Of a stretch of 46,533 nt of DNA, positions 8,159 to 15,894 are shown piece after piece. Position 1 is the stretch's first letter. Each line of letters begins with the position of its first letter. The stretch is taken from the NCBI GenBank assembly GCA_017397765.1, contig JAFQIB010000048.1, forward strand, positions 1 to 46,533, written 5' to 3'. Source of the stretch: Clostridia bacterium. Lineage in GTDB: Bacteria > Bacillota > Clostridia > Christensenellales > Aristaeellaceae. A model generated the notes under the pieces. The model searched no databases. It saw nothing but the letters and a program-made list of their open reading frames with translations, and was not told where the DNA came from. The translations under genes were made by a program, and so were the position numbers.

Positions 8159-9001
8159 TTAAGCAACCAAAAGGGCTTGTTGCCTGTGGATAGCAGGTGG
8201 CAAGCCTTTTAACTTGGCTTTGATCCGGCGGAAATTGTAGTAGTGCAGATAGTCGATAAGTTCAGCCCTGAAGTGGTCAATGGAATCGAAGGATTGCAAA
8301 TAGAGCAATTCAGATTTGAGCAAGCCAAAGAAATTCTCTATGACTGCGTTATCAAGGCAGTTGCCTTTCCGACTCATGCTTTGGCGTATGTGATTGTTGG
8401 CCAGCAGCTGCTGGTAGAGTTTGTGCTGGTACTGCCAGCCCTGATCGGAGTGCAGGATAGGTTCTGCCCCCGGAGGCAGAACGGCGATCGCCTTTTCAAC
8501 CATAGAGGTGACCATGGAAAGGACTGGACGATCTGAGATGGTGTAAGCCACCAGATCGGAAGAGTGCAGATCGAGGATCGGCGACAGATAAAGCTTCTGG
8601 CCGAAGAGCGAAAACTCGGTGACGTCAGTAACCCACTTCTGGTTAGGAGCAGCAGTACGGAAGTCCCGCTGCAGCAGATTAGGCGCTACCTTGCCCACTT
8701 CACCCTTGTAGGAGCGGTACTTCTTCATCCGAACACGACAAACCAGATCAAGGGCTTTCATCAGGCGTGCCACAGTCTTGTGATTGACTCGAAAGCCGCG
8801 ATTTTTCAGTTCTTGCGTGATTCGGCGGTATCCGTAGCGTCCTCGGTTTTCATGGAAGATCTGTGTGATCTGCTCTTTGATTTCTGCATACTTGTCAGCC
8901 TTCTGTAGCTGCTTCATATGGTAGTAGAAGGTTGCCCGTGCCATGCCGGATACTTCCAGCAGGATCGCCAGACCAAACTCCGGCCTCAGTTCCTGGATCA
9001 C
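8159..9001 (-). CDS. IS3-family transposase OrfB (DDE integrase domain)
   Basis: 280 residues from a GTG at 9001. An N-terminal HTH_21-like segment (RGRYGYRRITQELKNRG) is followed by the rve integrase core, with the three acidic residues in WVTDVTEF, HSDQGWQY and NAVIENFFG. It overlaps the end of orfA by 4 bp in the -1 frame. The active protein is normally the OrfAB fusion made by -1 frameshifting: an A7 run at 9049-9055 (minus strand) lies where both frames are open, so slippage there would give a continuous fusion. OrfB alone may also be made from the GTG. Confidence 0.92.
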   Translation of the reverse strand: MIQELRPEFGLAILLEVSGMARATFYYHMKQLQKADKYAEIKEQITQIFHENRGRYGYRRITQELKNRGFRVNHKTVARLMKALDLVCRVRMKKYRSYKGEVGKVAPNLLQRDFRTAAPNQKWVTDVTEFSLFGQKLYLSPILDLHSSDLVAYTISDRPVLSMVTSMVEKAIAVLPPGAEPILHSDQGWQYQHKLYQQLLANNHIRQSMSRKGNCLDNAVIENFFGLLKSELLYLQSFDSIDHFRAELIDYLHYYNFRRIKAKLKGLPPAIHRQQALLVA

Positions 9002-9345
9002 TTGCGCCTTCTGGCTTGGCGTTCCTCTTCTTGAACCAAGGCCTTCAATTTTTTTAGGTACGCATTCTCCGCACGCAGCCGCTGCACCTCTGCTAGCAGA
9101 TCCTCTTCTACCTTCTTGGGCATCTGTGGCGGTCGGCCTGTGCTGCTACGTCCCCTTCGCTCCACATACAGTCCTTCCGCCCCTTCTGTCAGGTATATTC
9201 GTTCCCATGATGCCACGCGTGTGTCACTGGTTACATCGAATTGCCGTGCTGCTTCTCTATAGCTGAGGTGTTTCTCTAGCATTGTCTCTACGACTTTCTG
9301 CTTGAACTCCCCTGTGTACCTCTTGTTCGGTATTCCCTTTGGCAT
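8998..9345 (-). CDS. IS3-family transposase OrfA (HTH protein)
   Basis: 115 residues. The N-terminal helix-turn-helix (YTGEFKQKVVETMLEKH ... SYREAARQFDV) binds the element ends, and the C-terminal leucine-zipper-like coil (EEDLLAEVQRLRAENAYLKK) mediates multimer formation, as in other IS3 OrfA proteins. The start at 9345 follows GGGGGGTAAAACT; the frame is open to 9381 without a ribosome binding site. The A7 slippery run (9049-9055) codes for the last KK before the frame switch to orfB. Confidence 0.9.
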   Translation of the reverse strand: MPKGIPNKRYTGEFKQKVVETMLEKHLSYREAARQFDVTSDTRVASWERIYLTEGAEGLYVERRGRSSTGRPPQMPKKVEEDLLAEVQRLRAENAYLKKLKALVQEEERQARRRK

Positions 9346-9453
9346 AGTTTTACCCCCCATCTCTTTGTTCAAGTATACCATACTTGTCTAACAAATGGGG
9401 GGCATTTCATTGAGGACTCTACAAAAGATTTCACAGATTTCCCGGCCTCCCCC

Positions 9454-9482
9454 TTGACAAAGCCCCGGATCTCTGATATCAT
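9454..9482 (+). promoter_or_regulatory. tRNA operon promoter
   Basis: TTGACA (9454-9459), a 17-bp spacer and TATCAT (9477-9482), 28 bases before tRNA-Thr. It is a consensus-like sigma-A promoter. Confidence 0.8.
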
Positions 9483-9509
9483 ATCAAGGCTGAAATGTTT
9501 TCAGCGTTT

Positions 9510-9582
9510 GCCAATATGGCTCAGTTGGTAGAGCAGCTGATTCGTAATCAGCAGGTCGAGGGTTCGAGTCCCTCTATTGGCT
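9510..9582 (+). tRNA. tRNA-Thr (anticodon CGU)
   Basis: A full cloverleaf is readable: acceptor GCCAATA/TATTGGC, D arm with GTTGGTAGAGC, anticodon arm GCTGA-TTCGTAA-TCAGC with CGU at positions 34-36, and T arm GAGGGTTCGAGTCCCTC. The discriminator base is U, with no encoded CCA. Confidence 0.95.
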
Positions 9583-9633
9583 CGTATACGGCCCGTCACG
9601 ATGGATTCGTCGGGGCGGGCTGCTTATTGATTC

Positions 9634-9707
9634 CGAGGTGTAGCGCAGTTTGGTAGCGCGTTTGGTTCGGGACCAAAAGGCCGCGGGTTCGAATCCCGCC
9701 ACTTCGA
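9634..9707 (+). tRNA. tRNA-Pro (anticodon CGG), integration site
   Basis: Acceptor CGAGGTG/CACTTCG, D arm GCGCAGTTTGGTAGCGC, anticodon arm TTTGG-TTCGGGA-CCAAA with CGG, T arm CGGGTTCGAATCCCG. No CCA is encoded. Its 3' half is duplicated at 27740-27878, which marks it as the target of the integrative element whose integrase lies just downstream. The gene stays intact at the left end. Confidence 0.95.
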
Positions 9708-9710
9708 CAC
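9665..9710 (+). other. Left attachment site (attL) in tRNA-Pro
   Basis: The 46 bases from the anticodon loop of tRNA-Pro to just past its 3' end recur at the right border as two blocks (27740-27762 and 27858-27878). This is the direct repeat expected from site-specific integration by the neighbouring tyrosine recombinase. Confidence 0.8.
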
Positions 9711-9713
9711 GTG

Positions 9714-9748
9714 AAACGACCGATTTCAAGTGAAATCTGGTCGTTTTT
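9714..9748 (+). terminator. Terminator after tRNA-Pro
   Basis: A 15-bp stem (AAACGACCGATTTCA pairing across TGAAATCTGGTCGTTT) followed by TTTTTTG. It lies inside the integrated element and so replaces the chromosomal terminator. Confidence 0.8.
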
Positions 9749-9857
9749 TGTTGCGTTTTATACATGTCGGTGTGCCATGCCGGATGAGGCAATGGCTCAT
9801 TTGGTTCCAGATCGTCCATCTGGCAAGGCAAATGGCAATTTTCTTGTGTTCTGAGAA

Positions 9858-9896
9858 CCCGCAAACCCTTGATCTTCAAGGGCTTGCGGGCTTTTT
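9858..9896 (+). terminator. Bidirectional hairpin downstream of integrase
   Basis: Stem 9858-9872/9876-9890 with GGGCTTGCGGG on the right arm and a T-run on the plus side. It lies between the tRNA unit and the convergent integrase gene. Confidence 0.6.
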
Positions 9897-9906
9897 GCGT
9901 TGGCAA

Positions 9907-11148
9907 TCAGGCCGGCAAATTTCTCGTCTGAAACATGCCTCCCATCAGCTGCCCTGCGCGCTGTAGATCCGTCTGCTGCACATGGGTGTAAACATTGCGC
10001 ATGGTGGCGATATCCGACCACCCGCCGATGACCTGCATGGTCTTCTCGTCCATGCCGCTGCGGCGGCAGACCGTGGTGAATGTGTGCCGGAAGCAGTGCG
10101 GCGTCGCGCCATACACGTTGATCCCCGTCTTGATGCGCTCCCAGGTGCGCTTCATGGTGGACGAGGTCACGTTGTCCTGCATCACGTACTCCACATTGTC
10201 GTCTTCGTGGGTCAGCCATTGCAGCAGATCAGGGTGCAGCGGAATGGTGCGCTTGCCGTTGCGGGTCTTGGTTTCGCCAATGACCGGCAGATTTCCCTTG
10301 AAGGTGATGGCGCGGCGCACGTGCAGCAGCCCCTTCTCCGTGTCAACGTCCTCCCAGCGCAGGCCCAGTACCTCCTCCCGGCGCATGCCGGTGTAAATCA
10401 GCAGGGCCAGATAGCGCTGGTCACGCTTTTGCTTCAGATCCGGCAGATGGCTGATAATGTCGCCCACCTGCTCCTCCGTCAGCGCTTCACGCTCGTTCTT
10501 CTTCGTGGAAGGGTTGCGCAGCCGCTTCGACTTGGCCGGGTTACGGGTAATCAGCCCGTCTTCCACCGCGCCTTCCAGCACCATGCCCAGCACCATCTGG
10601 ATCTCGTGCAGGGTCTTGCTGGCGTAGTCGCGCTTGTCGTTGAGTAGCTGCTGGATCCTGTCCGTGGTGATCTCCGTCACCGGCAGGTCGCCGAAAGCGG
10701 GGATCAGATGCTTCTGCAGGATGCTGGCGTACTCCGAGTAGGTGGTGTGGCGCACTGTATGGGTCTTGTAGAGCTCCAGCCAGCTGGTGGCGTACTTCCG
10801 GAAGGTCGGCACGTCGAGTTTCTCAGGGGCCTCCTGCGAGGTCTCGGGATGCAGCAGTGCAGCGCCATTCTCGATAAGCTCCTGCATGGTGTAGCCGTTG
10901 ATCCAGCGGGTGATGGGCGTGCCATCTGGGTTATGGCCGATGATCAGATTATGCCTGATTCGGTTACGGGACATATCGTCGTTTTCCTCCTTCGACATGT
11001 CCGATATTTCTGAGTGATTGCTGGTGTAATTGTCAAGGTGCACGAACGCATCGGAGGCCTCCAGCGCCGTCTGCGCGCCCTCCCTGGCGGCGGTGTGCAG
11101 CATCTGCTGGAGCTCGTCCTGCGATAATTGTAACATAGGGACGGTCAA
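9907..11148 (-). CDS. int: Tyrosine recombinase / phage-type integrase
   Basis: 413 residues. A basic, AP2-like N-terminal part (about 60-105) and a SAM-like core-binding domain (110-205) precede the catalytic domain. The active-site set is complete: Arg256 (TGMRREE), Lys294, His351 and Arg354 (HCFRH), Trp377 (GGWSD) and Tyr387 (VYTHV). It catalyses integration and excision of the element at tRNA-Pro. Translation probably starts at a TTG (11148) that overlaps the relaxase stop by 4 bp (TTGA); an ATG at 11136 is the alternative. It is unusual that int and the relaxase gene are translationally coupled, so excision and mobilization may be expressed together. Confidence 0.93.
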   Translation of the reverse strand: MTVPMLQLSQDELQQMLHTAAREGAQTALEASDAFVHLDNYTSNHSEISDMSKEENDDMSRNRIRHNLIIGHNPDGTPITRWINGYTMQELIENGAALLHPETSQEAPEKLDVPTFRKYATSWLELYKTHTVRHTTYSEYASILQKHLIPAFGDLPVTEITTDRIQQLLNDKRDYASKTLHEIQMVLGMVLEGAVEDGLITRNPAKSKRLRNPSTKKNEREALTEEQVGDIISHLPDLKQKRDQRYLALLIYTGMRREEVLGLRWEDVDTEKGLLHVRRAITFKGNLPVIGETKTRNGKRTIPLHPDLLQWLTHEDDNVEYVMQDNVTSSTMKRTWERIKTGINVYGATPHCFRHTFTTVCRRSGMDEKTMQVIGGWSDIATMRNVYTHVQQTDLQRAGQLMGGMFQTRNLPA

Positions 11149-12119
11149 TGGCGCAAGTCTTCCGGCGTATCCCGCTGGACAGCACGGCTCTCCTTTCTCA
11201 GTTGATTCAGGATCTCCGGGGGAATCCGGTCAAGGATGGCCTTCGCCTGTTTGTATTCTTGCTGAAGTTTGGCCTGCTCCAGCTTCTCCGTAATGCTGCC
11301 ACGCTTGGCTGCATCCAGCTCTCTGGTCAGCTGCTCGTTTTCAGCTTGCAGCTCTTCCACTTCCTCGAATGCAACGCCGAATTTCTTCAGCTGGGTCGCC
11401 ATCTCTTCCACTGCTGGGATGTATCGGGCCAGCAACTTCTTGACCTCCTCGGCCTTGCTCTTGGCGTTGAACATGTTCGTGTTGTCCAGCGCAGCCTCGA
11501 TCCGTTGGCTCTGCTTGGTCAGCCTGACCATCTGCTTGAACACCTGCGGAGGAATGTGCTTCAGGCCAGTCTTGCTGGCGCTCTCGCCACGCTGCAGCTC
11601 CGGGAACTGGCTGACCATGTGCTGCCAGTAGGCGTCCTGCCAGGCGATCAGATGCTTGCGGTTACCGATGATGTCCTTTGCGGACAGCCTGCCGTCCTGC
11701 GTCAGTGGCACGAATGTCACATGCATGTGCGGGGTTTTCTCATCCAGGTGGACAACAGCGGATACGAAGGTATCCGGACGCTGCTTCTGCATCAGGAAGT
11801 CCAGTGCGTGCTGGAAATAGGCGCGGATGGCCTTTTCACCCTTGCCCTTGAAGAATTCCGGGCTGCAGGTGATCAACGTTTCCACCAGCCGGACGCTGTC
11901 CGTACGGGTACGACACTGGGCAGCGGCGATCTGGCGCTCAGCCTCGGCGCGGTAACGGTTCTGTGGGTCGATCAGGTGGAAGTTCAGGTGAGTGCGAGTC
12001 GGGTCAATGTCAGGGTTGCTGGCGTAGGTTTCCTTGGTGCGTTCATTGTGGCCCTCAATACGGCTGATTTCAGGGCCCTTGTATTTTGCGAATCTCATAA
12101 TTGCGTATTGGTTGCTCAT
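11145..12119 (-). CDS. MobV-family (Mob/Pre) relaxase
   Basis: 324 residues. The hallmark HxDExxPHxH motif appears as HLDEKTPHMHV (about residue 122), the metal-binding part of MobV/Pre relaxases, which nick at oriT and pilot single-stranded DNA. The N-terminal MRFAKYKG and HNERTKETYASNPDI segments are also typical. The C-terminal third is a long coiled coil (AENEQLTRELDAAKR). The start at 12119 has AAAGGAG upstream. Full-length MobV proteins are often 400-500 residues, so this is a short member but with no sign of a frameshift. It works with a candidate oriT just upstream. Confidence 0.92.
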   Translation of the reverse strand: MSNQYAIMRFAKYKGPEISRIEGHNERTKETYASNPDIDPTRTHLNFHLIDPQNRYRAEAERQIAAAQCRTRTDSVRLVETLITCSPEFFKGKGEKAIRAYFQHALDFLMQKQRPDTFVSAVVHLDEKTPHMHVTFVPLTQDGRLSAKDIIGNRKHLIAWQDAYWQHMVSQFPELQRGESASKTGLKHIPPQVFKQMVRLTKQSQRIEAALDNTNMFNAKSKAEEVKKLLARYIPAVEEMATQLKKFGVAFEEVEELQAENEQLTRELDAAKRGSITEKLEQAKLQQEYKQAKAILDRIPPEILNQLRKESRAVQRDTPEDLRH

Positions 12120-12218
12120 GGGTTTCTCCTTTATGTGTCGATTCTTGTAGATAATCCCCGATCAGGCGGGAATTGGTGGTATCATATATGCGATTTTTGC
12201 GGGATGGGTTTCATTTCA

Positions 12219-12272
12219 GCTGTACGTACCGTACGCTGTACGGGATTTTGTACGCCGTACAGTACGTACAGC
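12219..12272. repeat. Large GTAC-rich inverted repeat, candidate oriT or replication-protein site
   Basis: Arms of 16 bp with one mismatch, GCTGTACGTACCGTAC (12219-12234) and GTACAGTACGTACAGC (12257-12272), with a further GTACG-containing inner pair. It lies between the relaxase and helicase genes. MobV oriT sites commonly sit just upstream of the relaxase gene, so this is a position-based candidate. Binding by the helicase or a regulator is the alternative. Confidence 0.5.
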
Positions 12273-12286
12273 AGTTTTGAAAGTCA

Positions 12287-13612
12287 TTACGAGAAATTCA
12301 GTGAGTGGAACAGTACCTTCACACCCGTGAATCCCCGGACTCGCTTGCTATTGGGCAAGTAGATATTATTGGTGGCGTGGATACCATACCGTTGCTCATT
12401 CTGTGTCAGCTCGGAGCTGAACCGGCTGGCGGACAGGCAGTGGACGGCGTTATCTTCGCACCACATCTTGTAGCTGGCGTAGAGCGCCTTGGAACTGGCT
12501 TGTGCAGCAGGGTCAAAGGCAATGTAGCCCTCAGATTGCAGGAACTCCAGCACGTTGTTGCTGCTGCGCTTGATGGTCTCCACATTGGCGGCAGCACGCT
12601 GGCTGACGGTGAATCGGTAGTCATTTGCCAGCAGCCGGTGCAGCCCTTCCAGACACCACAACAGAATGCCCTCCAGCTCGCTCAGGAGCTTTTCAACGAG
12701 GTATGGATCGTCTCGGCGGTCAGCGGGCTTGTCCTTCGTGGTCAGGATCAACTGGCGTCGGTAGAAACCGTCGGAGTGATCGTAGAGGGAGGTCAGTGCG
12801 CCGTTGCCGAAGCACAGGAATCGGGCGTACAGCTGCTGCTGGTAGCTCTGGATGCCCTTGCGCTCCAGGTCCATCTTCGCCTCGGCGGTCACGATGGACT
12901 TGATGTAGTTCGTCTTGGGCAGGGCGTTCATGTCCATGTCATCATCCACCATGAGCAGCCGGTGCTCCAGATCGGCGCGGGCGAACTGGTTCGTCTCAAC
13001 CTTCTGGATGCTGCCCATGTTCATGGCGTTGCGAAGCATGGCATTCAGCACCAGTCCGATGCGGCTCTTGCCCTCGCCGCCCTTGCCGATGATGAGCATC
13101 ATCTTCTGCGCTTTGGTGGACGGGATCAGGCAGTACCCCATGTACTCCTGCAGGGTGGGGATGTCGTCCGCCTCCAGCAGCTCTGAAAGGAAGGTCAGCC
13201 AGCGCTGGGGGCTGGCAGCAGCCGGATTGTAGCTGACTGCCAGCCGGTTCGCGCAGAATACTTTAACCGGCTCGAAGGTGCCGCTCAGGTGGTAGACGCC
13301 GTTGGCGCAGTGGATGCGGTCATGCTCCACAGGAAAGGGCTCGGCGTAGGCCTGGATCTTGACAGCCTCCAGCAGGCTCGCAGCCCGCTTGGACAGACCT
13401 GTGGTGACGCAGTCCTGGACAGCCTCAACGATCTGGTGCTTGACCAGCTCTTCGTTGATGACGGGGCCGTCGACCGTGAAGAGTGTGCCGTTCACGCAGC
13501 GCATGGGATGCCGGGTAAGGAAGTCGTGGCAGAACAGCACTTCGTTGATGTGCTTGCCATCGTACCAAATCGGCCATGATTCAGGCCGCTGCGCAGGGGC
13601 TTTCGCTGCCAT
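12287..13612 (-). CDS. P4/D5-type primase-helicase (SF3-like NTPase)
   Basis: 441 residues. Walker A GKGGEGKS (176-183) and an acidic Walker B (LLMVDDDMDM, about 218-226) define an SF3/D5-like helicase of the phage-plasmid primase C-terminal family. The preceding 130 residues (HCANGVYHL, SYNPAA) match the usual D5_N region. A winged-helix-like tail follows (LEFLQSEGYIAFDP). It lacks its own primase active site, which fits with the adjacent CHC2 protein. The start at 13612 follows AAAGGAGGGCTCCG and overlaps the upstream gene by 32 bp. It presumably replicates the excised circle, which would help maintenance and mobilization. Confidence 0.85.
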   Translation of the reverse strand: MAAKAPAQRPESWPIWYDGKHINEVLFCHDFLTRHPMRCVNGTLFTVDGPVINEELVKHQIVEAVQDCVTTGLSKRAASLLEAVKIQAYAEPFPVEHDRIHCANGVYHLSGTFEPVKVFCANRLAVSYNPAAASPQRWLTFLSELLEADDIPTLQEYMGYCLIPSTKAQKMMLIIGKGGEGKSRIGLVLNAMLRNAMNMGSIQKVETNQFARADLEHRLLMVDDDMDMNALPKTNYIKSIVTAEAKMDLERKGIQSYQQQLYARFLCFGNGALTSLYDHSDGFYRRQLILTTKDKPADRRDDPYLVEKLLSELEGILLWCLEGLHRLLANDYRFTVSQRAAANVETIKRSSNNVLEFLQSEGYIAFDPAAQASSKALYASYKMWCEDNAVHCLSASRFSSELTQNEQRYGIHATNNIYLPNSKRVRGFTGVKVLFHSLNFS

Positions 13613-14192
13613 CGGAGCCCTCCTTTCTGAGCCTGTCCAGCCGTTCTTTCAGCCGGGGGATCGTGCCGTCCTGCACAACCTGCCGTGCCACGCGGGCACG
13701 GAGTTCAGCGTCGGCCTGAAACAGAGCGTCGATCATATCTGTGATGGCGGGCAGCATCTGACAGGCTTCCACATACCGCTCGTTGACCGGATCATCTGGC
13801 GTGGCCGGGGCATAATCGTGCTTCCAGCGCTTCAGCAGCTGCTCATAATCGGTGAGGACGGATCGGCAGAGATCTTCATCAGGGTTGCGGCTGGGCAAAC
13901 AGGGCTTTGCCGCTGCCGGAGCGGGACTGTTCGGCCCAATACCGAAGTCACGAGCGATGCGCTGCACAGCGGCATAATGGCTCTCGCGGTGCAGCTTGGC
14001 AACGAGGTCGATCACATCGCCATGCTCAAGGCAGGCGAAGCAATAGTAATAGGTGTCGTTCAGCTTCATGCTGGGGTGGTGGTCGTCATGAAAGCAGCAG
14101 CGGGTCATATTGTTGCGCTGGATCTTCATGCCGTAGTAGGCGGCTGCCTGCGGTACGCTGACCGCCGCTTTGATGGTGTCGTAGATGGTCAA
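13581..14192 (-). CDS. CHC2-type zinc-finger (DnaG-like N-terminal) protein
   Basis: 203 residues. A CHC2 zinc finger is at residues 33-54 (CFH ... YYYCFACLEHGDVIDLV, ligands Cys-His-Cys-Cys), the DNA-recognition module of DnaG-type primases. No TOPRIM domain follows, only a helical region, so this is a stand-alone zinc-finger part that probably works with the P4-type helicase. The start is a TTG (14192) with AGGAGG nine bases upstream. First gene of the minus-strand operon helicase-relaxase-integrase, divergent from the XRE regulator. Confidence 0.8.
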   Translation of the reverse strand: MTIYDTIKAAVSVPQAAAYYGMKIQRNNMTRCCFHDDHHPSMKLNDTYYYCFACLEHGDVIDLVAKLHRESHYAAVQRIARDFGIGPNSPAPAAAKPCLPSRNPDEDLCRSVLTDYEQLLKRWKHDYAPATPDDPVNERYVEACQMLPAITDMIDALFQADAELRARVARQVVQDGTIPRLKERLDRLRKEGSDGSESPCAAA

Positions 14193-14284
14193 TTAGTGGT
14201 TCCTCCTAAGGAAAATGGATTGATGTGCGCACATCTACTCTTAATATACTGAGAAAAACGGCTATACGCTTGAATACCGGCGTA

Positions 14285-14338
14285 TTTGCAATTTTGCAAA
14301 GTAAAAACAAAAATCTCTTGCAAAAATGCAAGAGATTT
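14285..14338. promoter_or_regulatory. Operator-like inverted repeats between CHC2 and XRE genes
   Basis: Two dyads share TTGCAA half-sites: TTTGCAATTTTGCAAA (14285-14300) and a longer one with 12-bp arms, AAATCTCTTGCA (14311-14322) and TGCAAGAGATTT (14327-14338). They lie in the divergent intergenic region and are the likely binding sites of the XRE protein, controlling both directions. Confidence 0.6.
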
Positions 14339-14352
14339 ATGAGAACGATCGT

Positions 14353-14381
14353 TTGCATATTTTGAAAAAGTGGTGTACAAT
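14353..14381 (+). promoter_or_regulatory. Promoter of XRE gene
   Basis: TTGCAT (14353-14358), a 17-bp spacer and TACAAT (14376-14381), just downstream of the operator-like dyads. Confidence 0.7.
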
Positions 14382-14401
14382 ACTGACGGAGGTGGTTTGA
14401 A

Positions 14402-15223
14402 ATGGAGAAACTGCATGAATATCTGCCCGGAGACAGCCGGGAGCGCATACAGGACTTGCTGATCGAAAGGAAGATGACACAGGCGCAGCTGGCGGAGAAG
14501 CTGGAGATCTCAGAAAGTTCATTGAACCGATATCTCAGCGGACAGACAGATAAGCTGTCCACCGAAAATATTGTGAAAATGGCCCGTATCTTCGGGGTGC
14601 CTACAGATTTCCTGCTGTGTGAGACGAATATTCCGTACAGGACGAATTACGACATTGAGGAATTGGGGCTGAGCGCAAAGGCAGCCGCACGGTTGTACAC
14701 GGGCGAGGTTGATCCTGTCATTGCCAGCCAGCTGCTGGAGCATGAGGAGTTTGCCATCCTGGCAGCGCAGATCGCACAATTCAAGGATGTGACCATTTCT
14801 GCGGGTATTGCGGGGATGAATGCCATGATCGATCAGCTGGGCAGCTTGATCCAACAAGTCGGAAGTAAGAACCCGCAGTTGCAGCGTGCGGCGATCCGGG
14901 CACGGCAGGACATCGAGTCCGTGAAGCGGCAGGACAATCTGCCGGACACTTCTGCAATGGAAGATACCTTCCTGCGGATCGTGAAGGATCTACGAAATGG
15001 CGCAGCCGCATACATTGCCGAGGCTGATAAGCTGACCACCGAGGTGATGATGCAGATGATGAAGAACCTGACAAAGCGCGGCGGGAAGAATCTGATGAAG
15101 GTCACACCGGAGCAGATGGTGGAAGCGATTCTGGATACGACGGATCCGAGGGTGTTTACGGAGGAACATAGGAAGGCGATGAGAACGGTGCTGCTACCGT
15201 TGTTCAAGAGGACGCGGAAATGA
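14402..15223 (+). CDS. XRE-family transcriptional regulator with long C-terminal domain
   Basis: 273 residues. A Cro/CI-type helix-turn-helix occupies residues 13-70 (MTQAQLAEKLEISESSLNRYLSG). The remaining 200 residues are helical with no recognised domain (EELGLSAKAAARLYTGE is a segment often seen after XRE domains in Clostridia). It is divergent from the replication/mobilization operon, has TTGCAA dyads in its promoter region, and so is the probable repressor of the element. The start follows GGAGGTGG. No peptidase (ImmA-like) partner is seen. Confidence 0.88.
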   Translation: MEKLHEYLPGDSRERIQDLLIERKMTQAQLAEKLEISESSLNRYLSGQTDKLSTENIVKMARIFGVPTDFLLCETNIPYRTNYDIEELGLSAKAAARLYTGEVDPVIASQLLEHEEFAILAAQIAQFKDVTISAGIAGMNAMIDQLGSLIQQVGSKNPQLQRAAIRARQDIESVKRQDNLPDTSAMEDTFLRIVKDLRNGAAAYIAEADKLTTEVMMQMMKNLTKRGGKNLMKVTPEQMVEAILDTTDPRVFTEEHRKAMRTVLLPLFKRTRK

Positions 15224-15332
15224 TCAACGCATGGATGGCAAAAATTAACATCGTGCCAACTTGGCACAGGCCATATCGCTGCGGCGGGTGATATACCTCT
15301 TGTGCCTCCGGCGACGGTGTCGCCTACAGACA

Positions 15333-15378
15333 AACAGGGGCAGGTGTGTGATGAAATGATCACACATCTGCCCCTGTT
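15333..15378 (+). terminator. Strong hairpin after XRE gene
   Basis: A 20-bp stem (15333-15352 with 15359-15378, one wobble) with a 6-base loop, 110 bases after the regulator stop. There is no long T-run. The rest of 15379-15580 holds no gene I can support. Confidence 0.6.
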
Positions 15379-15585
15379 CTGCTGCCACCGGAAAGCACTG
15401 CGCCATACCGGGCGCACCCCTTTCCGCCGTCAGCGGTCACAAAAGGTATAACACACTACACTTTGCAAGCAAAGTCGTGTGCCAACAGGGATGCTGCGCG
15501 CCCCTATTGGATGACCCAGCGTGCAATGCTGACGCGATTTCCATCAATTTGTCATATATGTAAAATATCCAGAAATGTGGAAATC

Positions 15586-15615
15586 TTGTCACATTGAGAA
15601 GCGGATATTCGTTTA
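15586..15615 (+). promoter_or_regulatory. Candidate ECF promoter, copy 1
   Basis: TGGAAATCTTGTCACA with TTGTCACA at 15586-15593, a 16-bp spacer and CGTTTA (15610-15615), then TAAGCA. The same boxes at the same spacing recur at 17857-17886. It lies 280 bp before the gene at 15895; a 22-codon frame at 15638 could be a leader peptide or chance. Confidence 0.5.
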
Positions 15616-15793
15616 CTAAGCAGGCGGATAACAGGTTATGACCAGCAAGAAAGCAGTGCAGAGACTGAACGGGTGTATCAGTTTTACGCATAACCATGAG
15701 GGTTAACCTCGTTATCTGGCGATACATATGCTGGGAGGCGTTTTCTTATCTTAATAATTATGTTAAACTTTTGTAACAATGTATGATGGCGTA

Positions 15794-15822
15794 TTGCCAT
15801 CTTTACCCATTGCGGCTATACT
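15794..15822 (+). promoter_or_regulatory. Sigma-A promoter of first SH3-like gene
   Basis: TTGCCA (15794-15799), a 17-bp spacer and TATACT (15817-15822). It is flanked by an inverted repeat TGGGAGGCG (about 15732) / CGCCTCCCA (15832-15840) that could loop out the promoter or form an RNA stem if transcription starts at the upstream ECF-like site. Confidence 0.55.
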
Positions 15823-15894
15823 TTATCCAGGCGCCTCCCATGCCAACACTTCATCATGCGCAAAAAATGACGCAGACCATTTATAGGAGGTAAT

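Larger units (their letters stand above)
8124..9409 (-). mobile_element. Intact IS3-family insertion sequence (1286 bp)
   Basis: Imperfect terminal inverted repeats of about 27 bp begin TGAA(G/A)TG and end GTTAGACAAG (8124-8150 and 9383-9409). They are bordered by a 3-bp direct repeat TTG (8121-8123 and 9410-9412), the short target duplication expected of IS3 elements. Both orfA and orfB are open and the DDE residues are present, so the copy looks functional and recent. It sits between the glycanase promoter and the tRNA genes without breaking either. Confidence 0.9.

Noticed and set aside
11145..12119. Element as a self-transmissible ICE
   Set aside because: No coupling protein, VirB4-like ATPase or other type IV secretion genes are seen between the attachment sites; only mobilization is supported.
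15638..15706. 22-codon ORF after ECF-like promoter copy 1
   Set aside because: No clear ribosome binding site and no similarity to a signal peptide; kept only as a possible leader peptide.
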